From assembly GCF_014201675.1 (NCBI RefSeq), contig NZ_JACHEZ010000001.1, positions 1 to 64,000 on the forward strand: a stretch of DNA of 64,000 nucleotides, in the 5' to 3' direction. Under the pieces are notes generated by a model that had not been told where the DNA came from, ran no database searches, and saw only the letters and a list, made by a program, of their open reading frames with translations. This DNA is from Oceanithermus desulfurans. Its GTDB lineage: Bacteria; Deinococcota; Deinococci; Deinococcales; Marinithermaceae. Shown here piece by piece: positions 11,924 to 20,090 of this stretch; positions within the stretch are counted from its first letter, which is position 1; each line of letters begins with the position of its first letter. A program made the position numbers and the translations under genes.

Positions 11924-12037
11924 ATGAAAGTGCGTGCTTCGGTCAAGAAGATGTGCGACAAGTGCAAGGTGATCCGCCGCCACGGCCGGGTCTACGTGAT
12001 CTGTGAGAACCCCAAGCACAAGCAGCGTCAGGGGTGA
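11924..12037 (+). CDS. rpmJ: 50S ribosomal protein L36, zinc-binding
   Basis: 37 residues, [20 protein letters not shown], then [17 protein letters not shown]. The CxxC, Cys and His ligands of the zinc ribbon are all present. Smallest 50S protein and in its standard place between infA and rpsM. Confidence 0.97.
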   Translation: MKVRASVKKMCDKCKVIRRHGRVYVICENPKHKQRQG

Positions 12038-12051
12038 GGTGAGGAGGCAGC

Positions 12052-12432
12052 ATGGCTCGTATCGCAGGTGTTGAAATTCCCAGGAACAAGCGCGTGGAGA
12101 TCGCGCTGACCTACATCTACGGCATCGGCCGCACCCGCGCCAAGGAGGCGCTCGAGGCCACCGGCATCGACGGCTCCATCCGCGTCAAGGACCTGTCCGA
12201 GCAGGACGTGGTGAAGCTGCGCGACTACGTCGAGAACAAGTGGAAGCTCGAGGGCGAGCTCCGCAGCGAGGTGCAGTCGAACATCAAGCGGCTGATGGAC
12301 ATCGGCTGCTACCGGGGGCTGCGCCACCGCCGCGGCCTGCCGGTGCGCGGGCAGAAGACCAAGACCAACGCCCGCACCCGCAAGGGGCCGAAGCGCACCG
12401 TCGCCGGCAAGAAGAAGGCGCCGCGCAAGTAG
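12052..12432 (+). CDS. rpsM: 30S ribosomal protein S13
   Basis: 126 residues, [20 protein letters not shown], with the [19 protein letters not shown] helix-two-turn-helix and the C-terminal tail [20 protein letters not shown] that touches P-site tRNA. Behind GAGGTGAGGAGGCAGC. Confidence 0.98.
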   Translation: MARIAGVEIPRNKRVEIALTYIYGIGRTRAKEALEATGIDGSIRVKDLSEQDVVKLRDYVENKWKLEGELRSEVQSNIKRLMDIGCYRGLRHRRGLPVRGQKTKTNARTRKGPKRTVAGKKKAPRK

Positions 12433-12433
12433 C

Positions 12434-12462
12434 TTGCGTACCGGATGAAGATCGGGTACACT
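12434..12462 (+). promoter_or_regulatory. putative sigma-A promoter before rpsK
   Basis: TTGCGT (12434-12439) and TACACT (12457-12462) are separated by exactly 17 bases in the 90-base gap between rpsM and rpsK. This would let rpsK-rpsD-rpoA-rplQ be transcribed on their own. The match is by eye only; the leader after it contains the rpsK Shine-Dalgarno (AAGGAGGAG). Confidence 0.5.
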
Positions 12463-12522
12463 CCTAAGGTTGCTCCAGCCGCCGGTGCGGCGAGGGCCAG
12501 TTGATACTCCAAGGAGGAGAGT

Positions 12523-12918
12523 ATGGCCAAGGCTAAGAAAACGAGAACGACGCGAAAAAAGGTCAAGAAGCAGGTCGCGCACGGGAAGGCGTTCATCCAC
12601 GCGACCTACAACAACACGATCATCACGATCACCGACCTGGACGGGAACCCCGTAACCTGGTCCTCGGGTGGCGTGATCGGTTACAAGGGCAGCCGTAAAG
12701 GCACCCCCTACGCCGCGCAGCTGGCCGCGATGGACGCCGCCAAGAAGGCGCAGAACTTCGGCATGACCCAGGTCGACGTCGTGGTTCGGGGTACCGGCGC
12801 CGGACGCGAGCAGGCGATCCGCGCCCTTCAGGCCAGCGGGCTGCAGGTGCGGTCCATCGTCGACGATACTCCGGTCCCCCACAACGGATGCCGTCCCCGC
12901 AAGAAGAAGCGGGCGTAG
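12523..12918 (+). CDS. rpsK: 30S ribosomal protein S11
   Basis: 131 residues with [20 protein letters not shown] and [20 protein letters not shown], then the C-terminal [16 protein letters not shown]11 lies in the 30S platform near the mRNA exit. Separated from rpsM by 90 bases that hold a possible promoter. Confidence 0.98.
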   Translation: MAKAKKTRTTRKKVKKQVAHGKAFIHATYNNTIITITDLDGNPVTWSSGGVIGYKGSRKGTPYAAQLAAMDAAKKAQNFGMTQVDVVVRGTGAGREQAIRALQASGLQVRSIVDDTPVPHNGCRPRKKKRA

Positions 12919-12931
12919 GAGGAGCTGAACC

Positions 12932-13561
12932 ATGGGCAGATACATTGGTCCTGTTTGCCGGCTTTGCCGCCGTGAAGGCGTAAAACTCTACCTCAAGGGC
13001 GACCGTTGCTACAGCCCCAAGTGCGCGATCGAGCGCCGGCCCTACGCGCCGGGGCAGCACGGTCAGCGCCGCGCCCGCCGCCCCAGCGACTACGCGGTGC
13101 GCCTGCGCGAGAAGCAGAAGATGCGCCGGATCTACGGCATCAGCGAGAAGCAGTTCCGCAACCTCTTCGAGGAGGCCTCGAAGAAGAAGGGCGTGACCGG
13201 TACGGTCTTCCTGCGCCTGCTGGAGAGCCGTCTCGACAACGTCGTCTACCGTCTGGGCATCGCCAGCAGCCGCAAGCAGGCGCGCCAGCTGGTGCGGCAC
13301 GGCCACATCGCCGTCAACGACCGCAAGGTCACCGTGCCCAGCTACCGGGTGCGCCCCGGCGACGTGATCGCCGTGACCGAGGCGGGCAAGAAGATCGGCG
13401 CCATCCAGGCCAACGCGGAGGCGGCCAAGGGCCGCAAGACCGGGCCCTGGCTGGAGTTCGACCCCGAGAAGATGGTGGGCAAGTTCCTGCGCCTGCCCGA
13501 GCGTGAGGACCTGGCCCTGCCCGTCAACGAGCAGCTGGTCATCGAGTACTACTCGAGGTAA
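12932..13561 (+). CDS. rpsD: 30S ribosomal protein S4 with zinc site
   Basis: 209 residues, nearly identical to Thermus S4. Four cysteines near the N-terminus (VCRLC and RCYSPKC) make a predicted zinc site. The S4 RNA-binding domain is [20 protein letters not shown] followed by [18 protein letters not shown]4 nucleates assembly of the 16S 5' domain. Confidence 0.98.
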   Translation: MGRYIGPVCRLCRREGVKLYLKGDRCYSPKCAIERRPYAPGQHGQRRARRPSDYAVRLREKQKMRRIYGISEKQFRNLFEEASKKKGVTGTVFLRLLESRLDNVVYRLGIASSRKQARQLVRHGHIAVNDRKVTVPSYRVRPGDVIAVTEAGKKIGAIQANAEAAKGRKTGPWLEFDPEKMVGKFLRLPEREDLALPVNEQLVIEYYSR

Positions 13562-13572
13562 AGGAGGCGGTC

Positions 13573-14541
13573 TTGTTGGAAACCTTAACGGCGAAAGCCC
13601 CGGTACTGACCTCGCGCGTCGAGGGGAACTACGGCGAGTTCGTGCTCGAGCCCCTGGAGCGCGGCTTCGGCGTCACCCTGGGCAACCCGCTGCGCCGCAT
13701 CCTGATGTCCTCGATTCCCGGTACCGCGGTCACGAGCGTCTACATCGAAGACGCGCTGCACGAGTTCGCGACCCTGCCCGGCATCAAGGAGGACGTGGTC
13801 CAGATCGTCCTCAACCTCAAGGAGCTGATCGTCAAGTTCCACGAGCCCGGTTCCAAGACGCTGCTGCTGCGCGCCGAGGGGCCGGGTGAGGTCTACGCCC
13901 GCGACCTGGTCGTGCCCTCCAGCGCCGAACTGGTCAACCCCGACCTCTACATCGCCACCTTGGGCGAGGACGCCAAGCTGGTCATGGAAGTCCGCGTCGA
14001 CGAGGGCGTGGGCTACGTCGCGGCCGAGAAGCACGGCATCAAGGACCGCATCAACTCGATCCCCGTCGACGCCCTCTTCTCGCCGATCAAGCGCGTGGCC
14101 TTCCACGTCGAGGACACCCGACTGGGCCAGCGCACCGACCTGGACAAGCTGATCCTGCGCATCTGGACGGACGGCTCGGTCACCCCCGACGCCGCTCTGG
14201 CGCAGGCGGTCGAGATCCTGCGCGGGCAGCTGGGCTACTTCGACCAGCTCGCGCCGCAGGCCGCCCCTGAGCCCGAGGCGGCGGAGGCGCAGGCACCCGA
14301 AGCGGCGCCGGCCGAGCCGGAAGAGGCCGCGGCCGAGCCCGGCCGCCAGGGCGTCGCGCTCGAGGATCTGGGCCTTTCGACCCGTGTGCTGCACAACCTC
14401 CGCGAGGAGGGCATCGACTCGGTCGCCAACCTGACCGCGCTCACCGAGCGCGAGCTCAAGAAGGTACCGGGCATCGGTGAGCGCAGCGTGGAAGAGATCA
14501 AGGAGCGCCTCGCCGCGCTCGGTCTCGCGTTAAAGGAGTAA
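13573..14541 (+). CDS. rpoA: RNA polymerase alpha subunit
   Basis: 322 residues. The N-terminal assembly domain (GFGVTLGNPLRRILMSSIPG) covers about residues 1-225. An acidic Ala/Glu/Pro linker follows to about 260, then the C-terminal domain with helix-hairpin-helix (LGLSTRVLHNLREEGIDSVA and KKVPGIGERSVEEIKERL) that binds UP elements and activators. The start is TTG, at 13573 or 13576, behind AAGGAGGCGG. Confidence 0.97.
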   Translation: MLETLTAKAPVLTSRVEGNYGEFVLEPLERGFGVTLGNPLRRILMSSIPGTAVTSVYIEDALHEFATLPGIKEDVVQIVLNLKELIVKFHEPGSKTLLLRAEGPGEVYARDLVVPSSAELVNPDLYIATLGEDAKLVMEVRVDEGVGYVAAEKHGIKDRINSIPVDALFSPIKRVAFHVEDTRLGQRTDLDKLILRIWTDGSVTPDAALAQAVEILRGQLGYFDQLAPQAAPEPEAAEAQAPEAAPAEPEEAAAEPGRQGVALEDLGLSTRVLHNLREEGIDSVANLTALTERELKKVPGIGERSVEEIKERLAALGLALKE

Positions 14542-14544
14542 GCC

Positions 14545-14901
14545 ATGCGCCACATGAAGACCGGACGTAAACTGGGCCGCTTCAGCGATCACCGCAAGGC
14601 GATGTTCCGCAACATGGCCACGGAGCTGCTGCGCCACGGGCGCATCCGCACGACGGTTCCCAAGGCCAAGGAGCTGCGCCGCTTCGTCGAGCCGCTGATC
14701 ACCAAGGCCAAGCGCGGCGACCTCTCCGCCCGCCGTCAGGTGATCCGTGAGATTCACGACCTCGACGTGGTGCGCCGCCTCTTCGACGACATCGCGCCCC
14801 GCTTCGCCGAGCGCAGTGGCGGCTACACCCGCATCCTCAAGCTGGCCGAGCGCCGGCGCGGGGACGGCACCCAGCTCTGCATCATCGAACTCGTCGAGTA
14901 G
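14545..14901 (+). CDS. rplQ: 50S ribosomal protein L17
   Basis: 118 residues, [20 protein letters not shown], with [20 protein letters not shown]. Last gene of the ribosomal block, 3 bases after rpoA, and followed by a strong hairpin. Confidence 0.98.
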   Translation: MRHMKTGRKLGRFSDHRKAMFRNMATELLRHGRIRTTVPKAKELRRFVEPLITKAKRGDLSARRQVIREIHDLDVVRRLFDDIAPRFAERSGGYTRILKLAERRRGDGTQLCIIELVE

Positions 14902-14916
14902 CGCCGCCGGCGTACG

Positions 14917-14953
14917 CAACGAACGCCGCCCCTCGGGCGGCGTTCGTTGTTTG
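14917..14953. terminator. intrinsic terminator of the ribosomal block
   Basis: A perfect 15-bp inverted repeat (CAACGAACGCCGCCC / GGGCGGCGTTCGTTG) around a CTC loop, followed by TTT. It lies between the converging ends of rplQ (+) and the NYN-like gene (-), so it can serve both strands. Confidence 0.85.
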
Positions 14954-14960
14954 CGGCGGG

Positions 14961-15530
14961 CTAGCCCTCTTCGGTTCGGGTCTCTTCGGAGGCTTCGGCG
15001 CTGGCGTTTTCCGTGTTGGCGAGCTCCTGGGTCACGTCGGGGAAGACGCGGCGCCCGCCTCCTTCGCGCTCCAGCAGCTCCCGGTACTCCTTGAGGTCGA
15101 TGAAGCGGTCGGTGGCGCTGCGGATGTCGAGGTCCACGAGCTCGGGGATGCCCAGCAAGTGCACCTCCTTGCCCATCGTGCGCACGGCCTCCACGGCCGG
15201 GACCAGCTGCGCCGCGCCGCTGGCCAGGAGCGCCACGTCCCAGCGGGGCGCGGTGATGAGCAGGTCGGTGGCGATGTGGGCTTCGAAGCTGGGCGCCTCG
15301 CCGCGCACCTCGCGCGAGCGCACCGAGTAGCCCATGAAGATCAGGGCGTCCAGGAACTTTTGCTGTCGTTCGTCGTTCCAGTCGGTGATCGGGGCGTAGT
15401 AGAAGGCGTTGAAGAGCGCGAACCCGGAGGGAAAGTGCTCGATCACCTTGCGGTGGTCCACGTTCCAGCCCATCCGCTTGGCGCAGTTGTACACGAACGA
15501 GCCGTCAATAAACAAAGCCAATCTATCCAC
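14961..15530 (-). CDS. NYN-domain (DUF88/LabA-like) protein with altered active site
   Basis: 189 residues. It begins DRLALFIDGSFVYNCAKRM, the first strand of the NYN/PIN-like fold with the acidic residue D9. Later DLLITAPRWDVALLASGAAQ matches the segment that normally reads ...DVAVLVSGDSDF; both acidic residues of SGDSDF are replaced (A106, Q108). NYN proteins are usually RNases, so this one may bind rather than cut RNA. The tail is Glu/Ala-rich. A TATGAT hexamer ends 6 bases before the GTG start. Probably single-gene unit bounded by hairpins on both sides. Confidence 0.75.
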   Translation of the reverse strand: MDRLALFIDGSFVYNCAKRMGWNVDHRKVIEHFPSGFALFNAFYYAPITDWNDERQQKFLDALIFMGYSVRSREVRGEAPSFEAHIATDLLITAPRWDVALLASGAAQLVPAVEAVRTMGKEVHLLGIPELVDLDIRSATDRFIDLKEYRELLEREGGGRRVFPDVTQELANTENASAEASEETRTEEG

Positions 15531-15562
15531 GCGCCCATCATACTCTATGCGCCCCGCAAACG

Positions 15563-15594
15563 AAACGGCGCGGGCGGGCCCGCGCCGTTTCCGG
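15563..15594 (-). terminator. intrinsic terminator after the DUF2892 gene
   Basis: A 12-bp inverted repeat (AAACGGCGCGGG / CCCGCGCCGTTT) with a CGGG loop, followed on the - strand by CGTTTGC. It separates the DUF2892 gene from the NYN-like gene. Confidence 0.65.
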
Positions 15595-15605
15595 ACGTGC
15601 GGGCC

Positions 15606-15815
15606 TCAGCCCTTCTGCGGCTCGCAGGTGTTGACCCCGAGCAGGCGGTAGAGCGGGCAGAAGCGGAAAGCGGCCGTGACCACCAGGATGATGCCGACGA
15701 TGAGCGCGACCGTACCCCAGGTACCGGCGATCCAGCCCACGAAGTAGGCGAGGAGCAGCACCACACCGAGCACGAAACGGAAGATCTGATCTCCCTTCCC
15801 AACGTTGCAGCCCAT
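15606..15815 (-). CDS. DUF2892 small inner-membrane protein
   Basis: 69 residues with two hydrophobic helices (about 11-30 and 34-53) and the ending FRFCPLYRLLGVNTC, typical of DUF2892 proteins such as the membrane part of YgaP. Function of the family is unclear; some members are fused to rhodanese domains. It has a good Shine-Dalgarno (GAGGAGGTGACATC) and a TAGGCT hexamer about 20 bases further up. Confidence 0.75.
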   Translation of the reverse strand: MGCNVGKGDQIFRFVLGVVLLLAYFVGWIAGTWGTVALIVGIILVVTAAFRFCPLYRLLGVNTCEPQKG

Positions 15816-15876
15816 GATGTCACCTCCTCTTCAAGCCTAGCAGACCGCCCCCGCGGCTGCAGCGACGCGCTCACGT

Positions 15877-16908
15877 TTAGCCGCCGACCCGGAGCACCAC
15901 CTTACCGAAGACGGCGCGGTCTTCCAGGAGTTCGTGACCGCGCGCCGCCTCCGCCAGCGGCAGCACCCGGCCCACCACCGGACGCAGCGCTCCCGCCTCG
16001 ACGTGGCGCAGCACCTCGAAGAGGCGCGCCTTCGAGCCCATCGTCGAGCCGTAGATCGTGAGCTGGCGGTAGAAGACGTGGGCCAGCGGGGTCTGGGCCA
16101 GGTAGCCGGAGGAGGCGCCGACGAGCGCGATCCGGCCTCCGTTGCGGGTGGCCTTGAGGACGCCCTCCCAGAAGTCGGCGCCGGTGTGGTCGGCCACCGC
16201 GTGCGCGCCCCCGCCGGTAAGCTGGCGCACCCGCCGGTGCCAGCCGGGCTCGCGGTAGTTCACCGTCGCCTCGGCCCCCAGCGCCCGGGCCTGCGCCAGC
16301 TTCTCCTCGCTGCCCGCGGCGGCGAGCACCCGGGCGCCGAAGAGCCGCCCGATCTGCAGCGCCGCGCTGCCGACCCCCGAGCCCGCGGCCATCACGAGCA
16401 GCCACTCGCCCGGGCGCACCTGCAGCTTGTCCACGACCATCTGCCAGGCGGTGAGGAAGACGAGCGGCACCGCCGCGGCCTCCTCGAAGCTCAGGTTTTC
16501 GGGCTTGGGGAGCAGGTTGGCCCGGGGAACGACCACGTACTCGGCGTAGCCGCCCCAGACGTGTTCGCCGAGGATCCTGTATTCGGGGCAGAGGTTGTCG
16601 CGCCCCGCCAGGCAGGCCTCGCAGCGGCCGCAGGAGAGGCCGGGGTTCAGCACGACTTCACGGCCGGTCAGGTCTTCCTCCACGCCCGGCCCCACGGCGT
16701 CCACCACGCCGCTGACGTCGGAGCCCAGGACGTGCGGCAGCGGCAGCTCGGGCGAGGCCGCCCCCTTGCGCACCCAGACGTCGAGGTGGTTGAGCGCGAC
16801 CGCGCGCACGCGTACGCGCACCTCGCCCGGCCCCGGTTCGGGGTCGGGCAGCGCGGCGGGGCGGAGCACCTCGGGCCCGCCGCGGGCGTTCATGACCACG
16901 GCTTGCAT
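15877..16908 (-). CDS. zinc-type alcohol dehydrogenase/quinone oxidoreductase family (MDR) protein
   Basis: 343 residues of the medium-chain dehydrogenase fold. The GroES-like part holds the structural zinc site CGRCEACLAGRDNLC (four Cys). The Rossmann part has MAAGSGVGSAALQIGRLFGA. The catalytic zinc ligands are not the usual ones: the first Cys is replaced in NHLD and GHE by GSD, so the enzyme probably lacks catalytic zinc and may act like quinone oxidoreductase. TATGCT ends 6 bases before the ATG. Confidence 0.8.
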   Translation of the reverse strand: MQAVVMNARGGPEVLRPAALPDPEPGPGEVRVRVRAVALNHLDVWVRKGAASPELPLPHVLGSDVSGVVDAVGPGVEEDLTGREVVLNPGLSCGRCEACLAGRDNLCPEYRILGEHVWGGYAEYVVVPRANLLPKPENLSFEEAAAVPLVFLTAWQMVVDKLQVRPGEWLLVMAAGSGVGSAALQIGRLFGARVLAAAGSEEKLAQARALGAEATVNYREPGWHRRVRQLTGGGAHAVADHTGADFWEGVLKATRNGGRIALVGASSGYLAQTPLAHVFYRQLTIYGSTMGSKARLFEVLRHVEAGALRPVVGRVLPLAEAARGHELLEDRAVFGKVVLRVGG

Positions 16909-16920
16909 GGGTTCAGCATA

Positions 16921-16942
16921 ACGCCCCGCGGCGGCGGGGCGT
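16921..16942 (-). terminator. hairpin between the peroxiredoxin and MDR genes
   Basis: ACGCCCCGC / GCGGGGCGT, 9 bp with a GGCG loop, directly after the peroxiredoxin stop on the - strand. It has no T run, and it abuts the TATGCT hexamer (16915-16920) of the next gene, so it may be a weak terminator. Confidence 0.4.
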
Positions 16943-16947
16943 GGGGT

Positions 16948-17415
16948 CTAGAGGGCGCGGACGGCCGCCGCGACCTCGTCGTAGGGCGGCTCCTGACCCG
17001 GATTCTCGGCGATCCAGGCCCAGCGGATCTTCCCCTCGGCGTCCGCCACGAAGGCGGCGCGCTGCGCCAGCTCCCGCAGCCCCTTGAGTTCGGGCAGCAC
17101 CACCCCGAAGGCGCGGATGGCCTCCTTGTTGAAGTCGGAGAGCAGCGGGTAGTCGATACGGTTCTTCTCTGCGAAGGCCGCCTGGCAGAACGGGGTGTCG
17201 ACGCTGAGGCCCACGACCTGGGCGCCGACCTCGTTGTAGGCGGCCATGCTGTCGCGGAAGGTGCAGAGCTCCTTTTCGCAGACCGAGGTGAACGATCCGG
17301 GGAAGAAGAGGATCACCAGCGGCCGGCCGCGGCCGTACGCGGCGAGGTCGACGGGCTCGAGGTCCTTGGTGAACACGGTGGCCTGGGGTATGGGGTCGCC
17401 TACGTTTACGCTCAT
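16948..17415 (-). CDS. thioredoxin-dependent peroxiredoxin (AhpC/TSA, AhpE-like)
   Basis: 155 residues from the ATG at 17415 (MSVNVGDPIPQATVFTKDLE), chosen because GCGGAGGGATCGAG gives a Shine-Dalgarno at good spacing and the family fold begins here. The peroxidatic cysteine is in PGSFTSVCEKELC; a second Cys lies four residues on. Reduces peroxides in the cytoplasm. Readthrough further upstream in this frame is rejected. Confidence 0.85.
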   Translation of the reverse strand: MSVNVGDPIPQATVFTKDLEPVDLAAYGRGRPLVILFFPGSFTSVCEKELCTFRDSMAAYNEVGAQVVGLSVDTPFCQAAFAEKNRIDYPLLSDFNKEAIRAFGVVLPELKGLRELAQRAAFVADAEGKIRWAWIAENPGQEPPYDEVAAAVRAL

Positions 17416-17485
17416 CTCGATCCCTCCGCGTTCCAGCCTACTCCGGTGGGCCGCAGCAAAGGTGACGCGTGGCAGAATACGGGGG

Positions 17486-18442
17486 ATGGTCGAGGTCCGG
17501 GGCCGCCGCGTCGTGATCACCCCGCCCGCGGGCGCGGTGGCCTTCGTGGCCGACGTGACCGACTGGACCCACGACCCCTGGCCCCTGCGCGGCCCCGTCG
17601 AGCTCGAGCTGCCGCGGGGGGCGATCCTGGAGTACGCGTTCCTGGACGCCTCCGGAGCGCCGCTGGCCGACCCCGACAACCCCGAGACGGCGCAGAACCC
17701 CTGGCGCCCCTACGCGCGCGTCGTGCGCCTGCCCGGCGCCCTACATCCGCCTTCGTACCCCAAGACGCTGCTGGGAAGGGTGCGCCCGCTGCGCACCGGG
17801 GGGCGCCGGATCGTCGTCTACCAGCCCCCGGCGGGTCCGGCGGCCACGCTGCTCGTCTTCGACGGGGTGGCCTACCACCGCATCGGCCGGCTGGCGCACG
17901 CCGCCGAGGCGCTTTGGCGCGAGGGGCGGATCGTACCGTTGCGGCTCGTCTTCAGCGAGCCTGAAGACCGCGAGCGCGAGTACCGCTTCGACCCCGCGCT
18001 CGAGCGGCACCTGCTCGACGAGGTGCTGCCGGCGGTCGAGGTGGCGTTCGGTCCCGGGGGGCCCTGGGGGGCATGGGGGGCGAGCCTGGGCGGGCTCGCG
18101 GCGCTGTGGTTGGGGCTCGAGCACCCCGACGTCTTCCCCCGGGTCGGCGCCCAGTCCCCGGCGCTGCTGGCCGTCCCCGGAGGGCGCGACGCCCGCCGCG
18201 ACCCCGAATGGCTGAGGGAGCGCTACGCCGAGGCCGCGCGCCTGCCGGAGCGGGTCCTGCTGCAGGCGGGCTGGCTCGAGTGGCTGCTGGCGCCGGCGCG
18301 CCGCTTCGCGGCGGTGTTGGCGGAGCGGGGAGCGGCGCACGAGTACCGCGAGTTCCCCGGCGGCCACAACTGGACGACCTGGCGGATCGGCCTGGAGGAG
18401 GGGCTGGTGGATCTGTTCGGCGCCGACCTTGACGTAAGATAG
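17486..18442 (+). CDS. esterase-like alpha/beta hydrolase with N-terminal CBM48-like domain
   Basis: 318 residues. The first ~85 look like an immunoglobulin-like glycogen-binding/isoamylase-N domain (FVADVTDWTHDPWPLRGPVE, then ILEYAFLDASG). The rest is an enterochelin-esterase/esterase-D type hydrolase with the nucleophile elbow GAWGASLGGLAALW and a C-terminal histidine in FPGGHNWTTWR. Substrate unknown. The ATG at 17486 is preceded by CAGAAT 7 bases away; an upstream extension would run into the opposite peroxiredoxin. Confidence 0.75.
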   Translation: MVEVRGRRVVITPPAGAVAFVADVTDWTHDPWPLRGPVELELPRGAILEYAFLDASGAPLADPDNPETAQNPWRPYARVVRLPGALHPPSYPKTLLGRVRPLRTGGRRIVVYQPPAGPAATLLVFDGVAYHRIGRLAHAAEALWREGRIVPLRLVFSEPEDREREYRFDPALERHLLDEVLPAVEVAFGPGGPWGAWGASLGGLAALWLGLEHPDVFPRVGAQSPALLAVPGGRDARRDPEWLRERYAEAARLPERVLLQAGWLEWLLAPARRFAAVLAERGAAHEYREFPGGHNWTTWRIGLEEGLVDLFGADLDVR

Positions 18443-18446
18443 GGCC

Positions 18447-18995
18447 GTGCCGCGCGACTGGGACGCCTACTACCAGGGCAGCCCCGAAGCCTTCGACCCC
18501 GCCTTCGTGGTGCGGGCCTACGGCTTTCTGCTGCCGGAAGGGGAGGTGCTCGACCTCGCGGGCGGAACCGGACGCAACGCCTTCTTCCTGGCCTGCCGGG
18601 GGCACCGCGTCTTCCTGCTGGAGAAGAGCCCGGTCGCCGTCGAGCGGGTGCGCGCCATGGCGCAGCGGCGGCGGGCCGCGGTGCACGCCCTGGTGGCCGA
18701 CCTCGAGGCCGCGCCCGACGACCTTCCCCCCGGGCCCTTCACGGGTGTGGTCGTCAGCTACTTCGTCAGCCGGCCGCTGATGAAGCGGCTGGCGCCGCGG
18801 CTCAAACCCGGGGGTCTGGTCCTCGTCGAGGGCTTCAACCGCAGCGAGGCGCTGCGCCGGGGGCGGCCCGACAGCCCGCACTACTGGGAGCCGGGTGAGC
18901 TGATGCGGCCCCCCGGGGGGCTCGAGCTGCTGGCGGCGGGGGAGGGCTGGCAGGGGCTGGCCTACCGCAGCTGGGCGGTCTGGCGCCGGAGCTGA
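18447..18995 (+). CDS. class I SAM-dependent methyltransferase (TehB-like)
   Basis: 182 residues. SAM-binding motif I is VLDLAGGTGRNAFFLACRGH, and motif II acidic residue follows in VFLLEKSP. It ends at the fold core without an extra domain. TehB-like proteins methylate small metalloid or thiol compounds; the real substrate cannot be read. TAAGAT (18435-18440) lies 6 bases before the GTG start and overlaps the end of the preceding esterase gene. Confidence 0.75.
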   Translation: MPRDWDAYYQGSPEAFDPAFVVRAYGFLLPEGEVLDLAGGTGRNAFFLACRGHRVFLLEKSPVAVERVRAMAQRRRAAVHALVADLEAAPDDLPPGPFTGVVVSYFVSRPLMKRLAPRLKPGGLVLVEGFNRSEALRRGRPDSPHYWEPGELMRPPGGLELLAAGEGWQGLAYRSWAVWRRS

Positions 18996-19019
18996 GGCGC
19001 ACGCGGTATACTTCGCAAC

Positions 19020-20090
19020 ATGAACAAAATCTGGTCGCACATGCGCGACGCCCTCGATCGCGTCAGCGGGGCGGGCCCCGAGACCGCGGGCTGGGGCGAG
19101 CGCGGCTACCAGGCGGCCGCCTGGGTGGGTCTGGTCGTCCTCGCCTGGGCCTTTGCCTGGCTGGGCAAGGCCTTCACCCTGCGGGCGGCGCGCCGGCTCG
19201 CGCCGCGGGTGCGCCGCCGGCTGGCGGGCGGTTGGGACCTGGTCTTCTGGGGCGCGGCGCTCGTCTTCGCCGTGGCCGTCTTCGGCCTCGGCGACCCGCA
19301 GCAAGCGGCGCGCGCCGTGGCCAAGCTGCTCTTCGTCTACCTGGTCTGGGTGGGGCTCGAGGCGCTGATCGAGGGCCGGCTGGTGCGCCGCGGCTTCGAC
19401 CCCAACCTGGTGCTGCTGCTGCGCTACGTGACGCTGACGCTGCTCGTCATCTGGGCCGCCTACATGGTGGCGGGGGCCCAGATCGCCCCGGTGATCGGGG
19501 CTCTGGGCGTGCTCGGCCTGGCCGTGGGGCTGGCGGCGCAGGACACCTTCTCCAACTTCATCGCCGGCATCATCCTGCTGATGGACCGCCCCTTTAAGAT
19601 CGGTGACTGGGTGCAGATCGGCGGCGAGTACGGCCAGGTCGAGGGGCTGACGCTGCGCACCACCCGGCTGCGCACCCCCGACAACGAGAGCGTCGCCATC
19701 CCCAACGCCGTCGTGGCCGGGGGCGAGATCAAGAACCTCTCGGCGGGCGGTCCGCTCAGGCTGCGCATCCCCGTGGGCGTGGCCTACCGCCACGACACCC
19801 GCGAGGTGCGGCAGGCGCTCGAGGCCGTGGTGGCCGCGCACTCCAAGCTGCTCAAAGACCCCGCGCCTGCGGTGCTCGTCACGGGACTCGGCGACAACAG
19901 CGTCGACTTTACCCTCGTCGTCTGGATCCCCGAGCGCGAGATCCCCAACTATCCGGTCGTGGCCGCCGAGCTGACGGAGGCGGCGAAGATCGCCCTGGAC
20001 GAAGCCGGTTTCGAGATCCCCTTTCCGCAGCGCACCGTCTGGTTCCCCGAACCGCTGCGGGTGGTTCAGGAGGCACCGTCCGACGGGTAG
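19020..20090 (+). CDS. small-conductance mechanosensitive ion channel (MscS family)
   Basis: 356 residues with four to five membrane helices, the pore helix region GALGVLGLAVGLAAQDTFSN followed by FIAGIILLMDRPFKIGDWV, and the cytosolic beta domain (VEGLTLRTTRLRTPDNESVA). Opens under membrane tension to release solutes after osmotic downshift. TATACT ends 7 bases before the ATG. Its 3' end overlaps hemW, on the other strand, by 25 bases. Confidence 0.9.
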   Translation: MNKIWSHMRDALDRVSGAGPETAGWGERGYQAAAWVGLVVLAWAFAWLGKAFTLRAARRLAPRVRRRLAGGWDLVFWGAALVFAVAVFGLGDPQQAARAVAKLLFVYLVWVGLEALIEGRLVRRGFDPNLVLLLRYVTLTLLVIWAAYMVAGAQIAPVIGALGVLGLAVGLAAQDTFSNFIAGIILLMDRPFKIGDWVQIGGEYGQVEGLTLRTTRLRTPDNESVAIPNAVVAGGEIKNLSAGGPLRLRIPVGVAYRHDTREVRQALEAVVAAHSKLLKDPAPAVLVTGLGDNSVDFTLVVWIPEREIPNYPVVAAELTEAAKIALDEAGFEIPFPQRTVWFPEPLRVVQEAPSDG

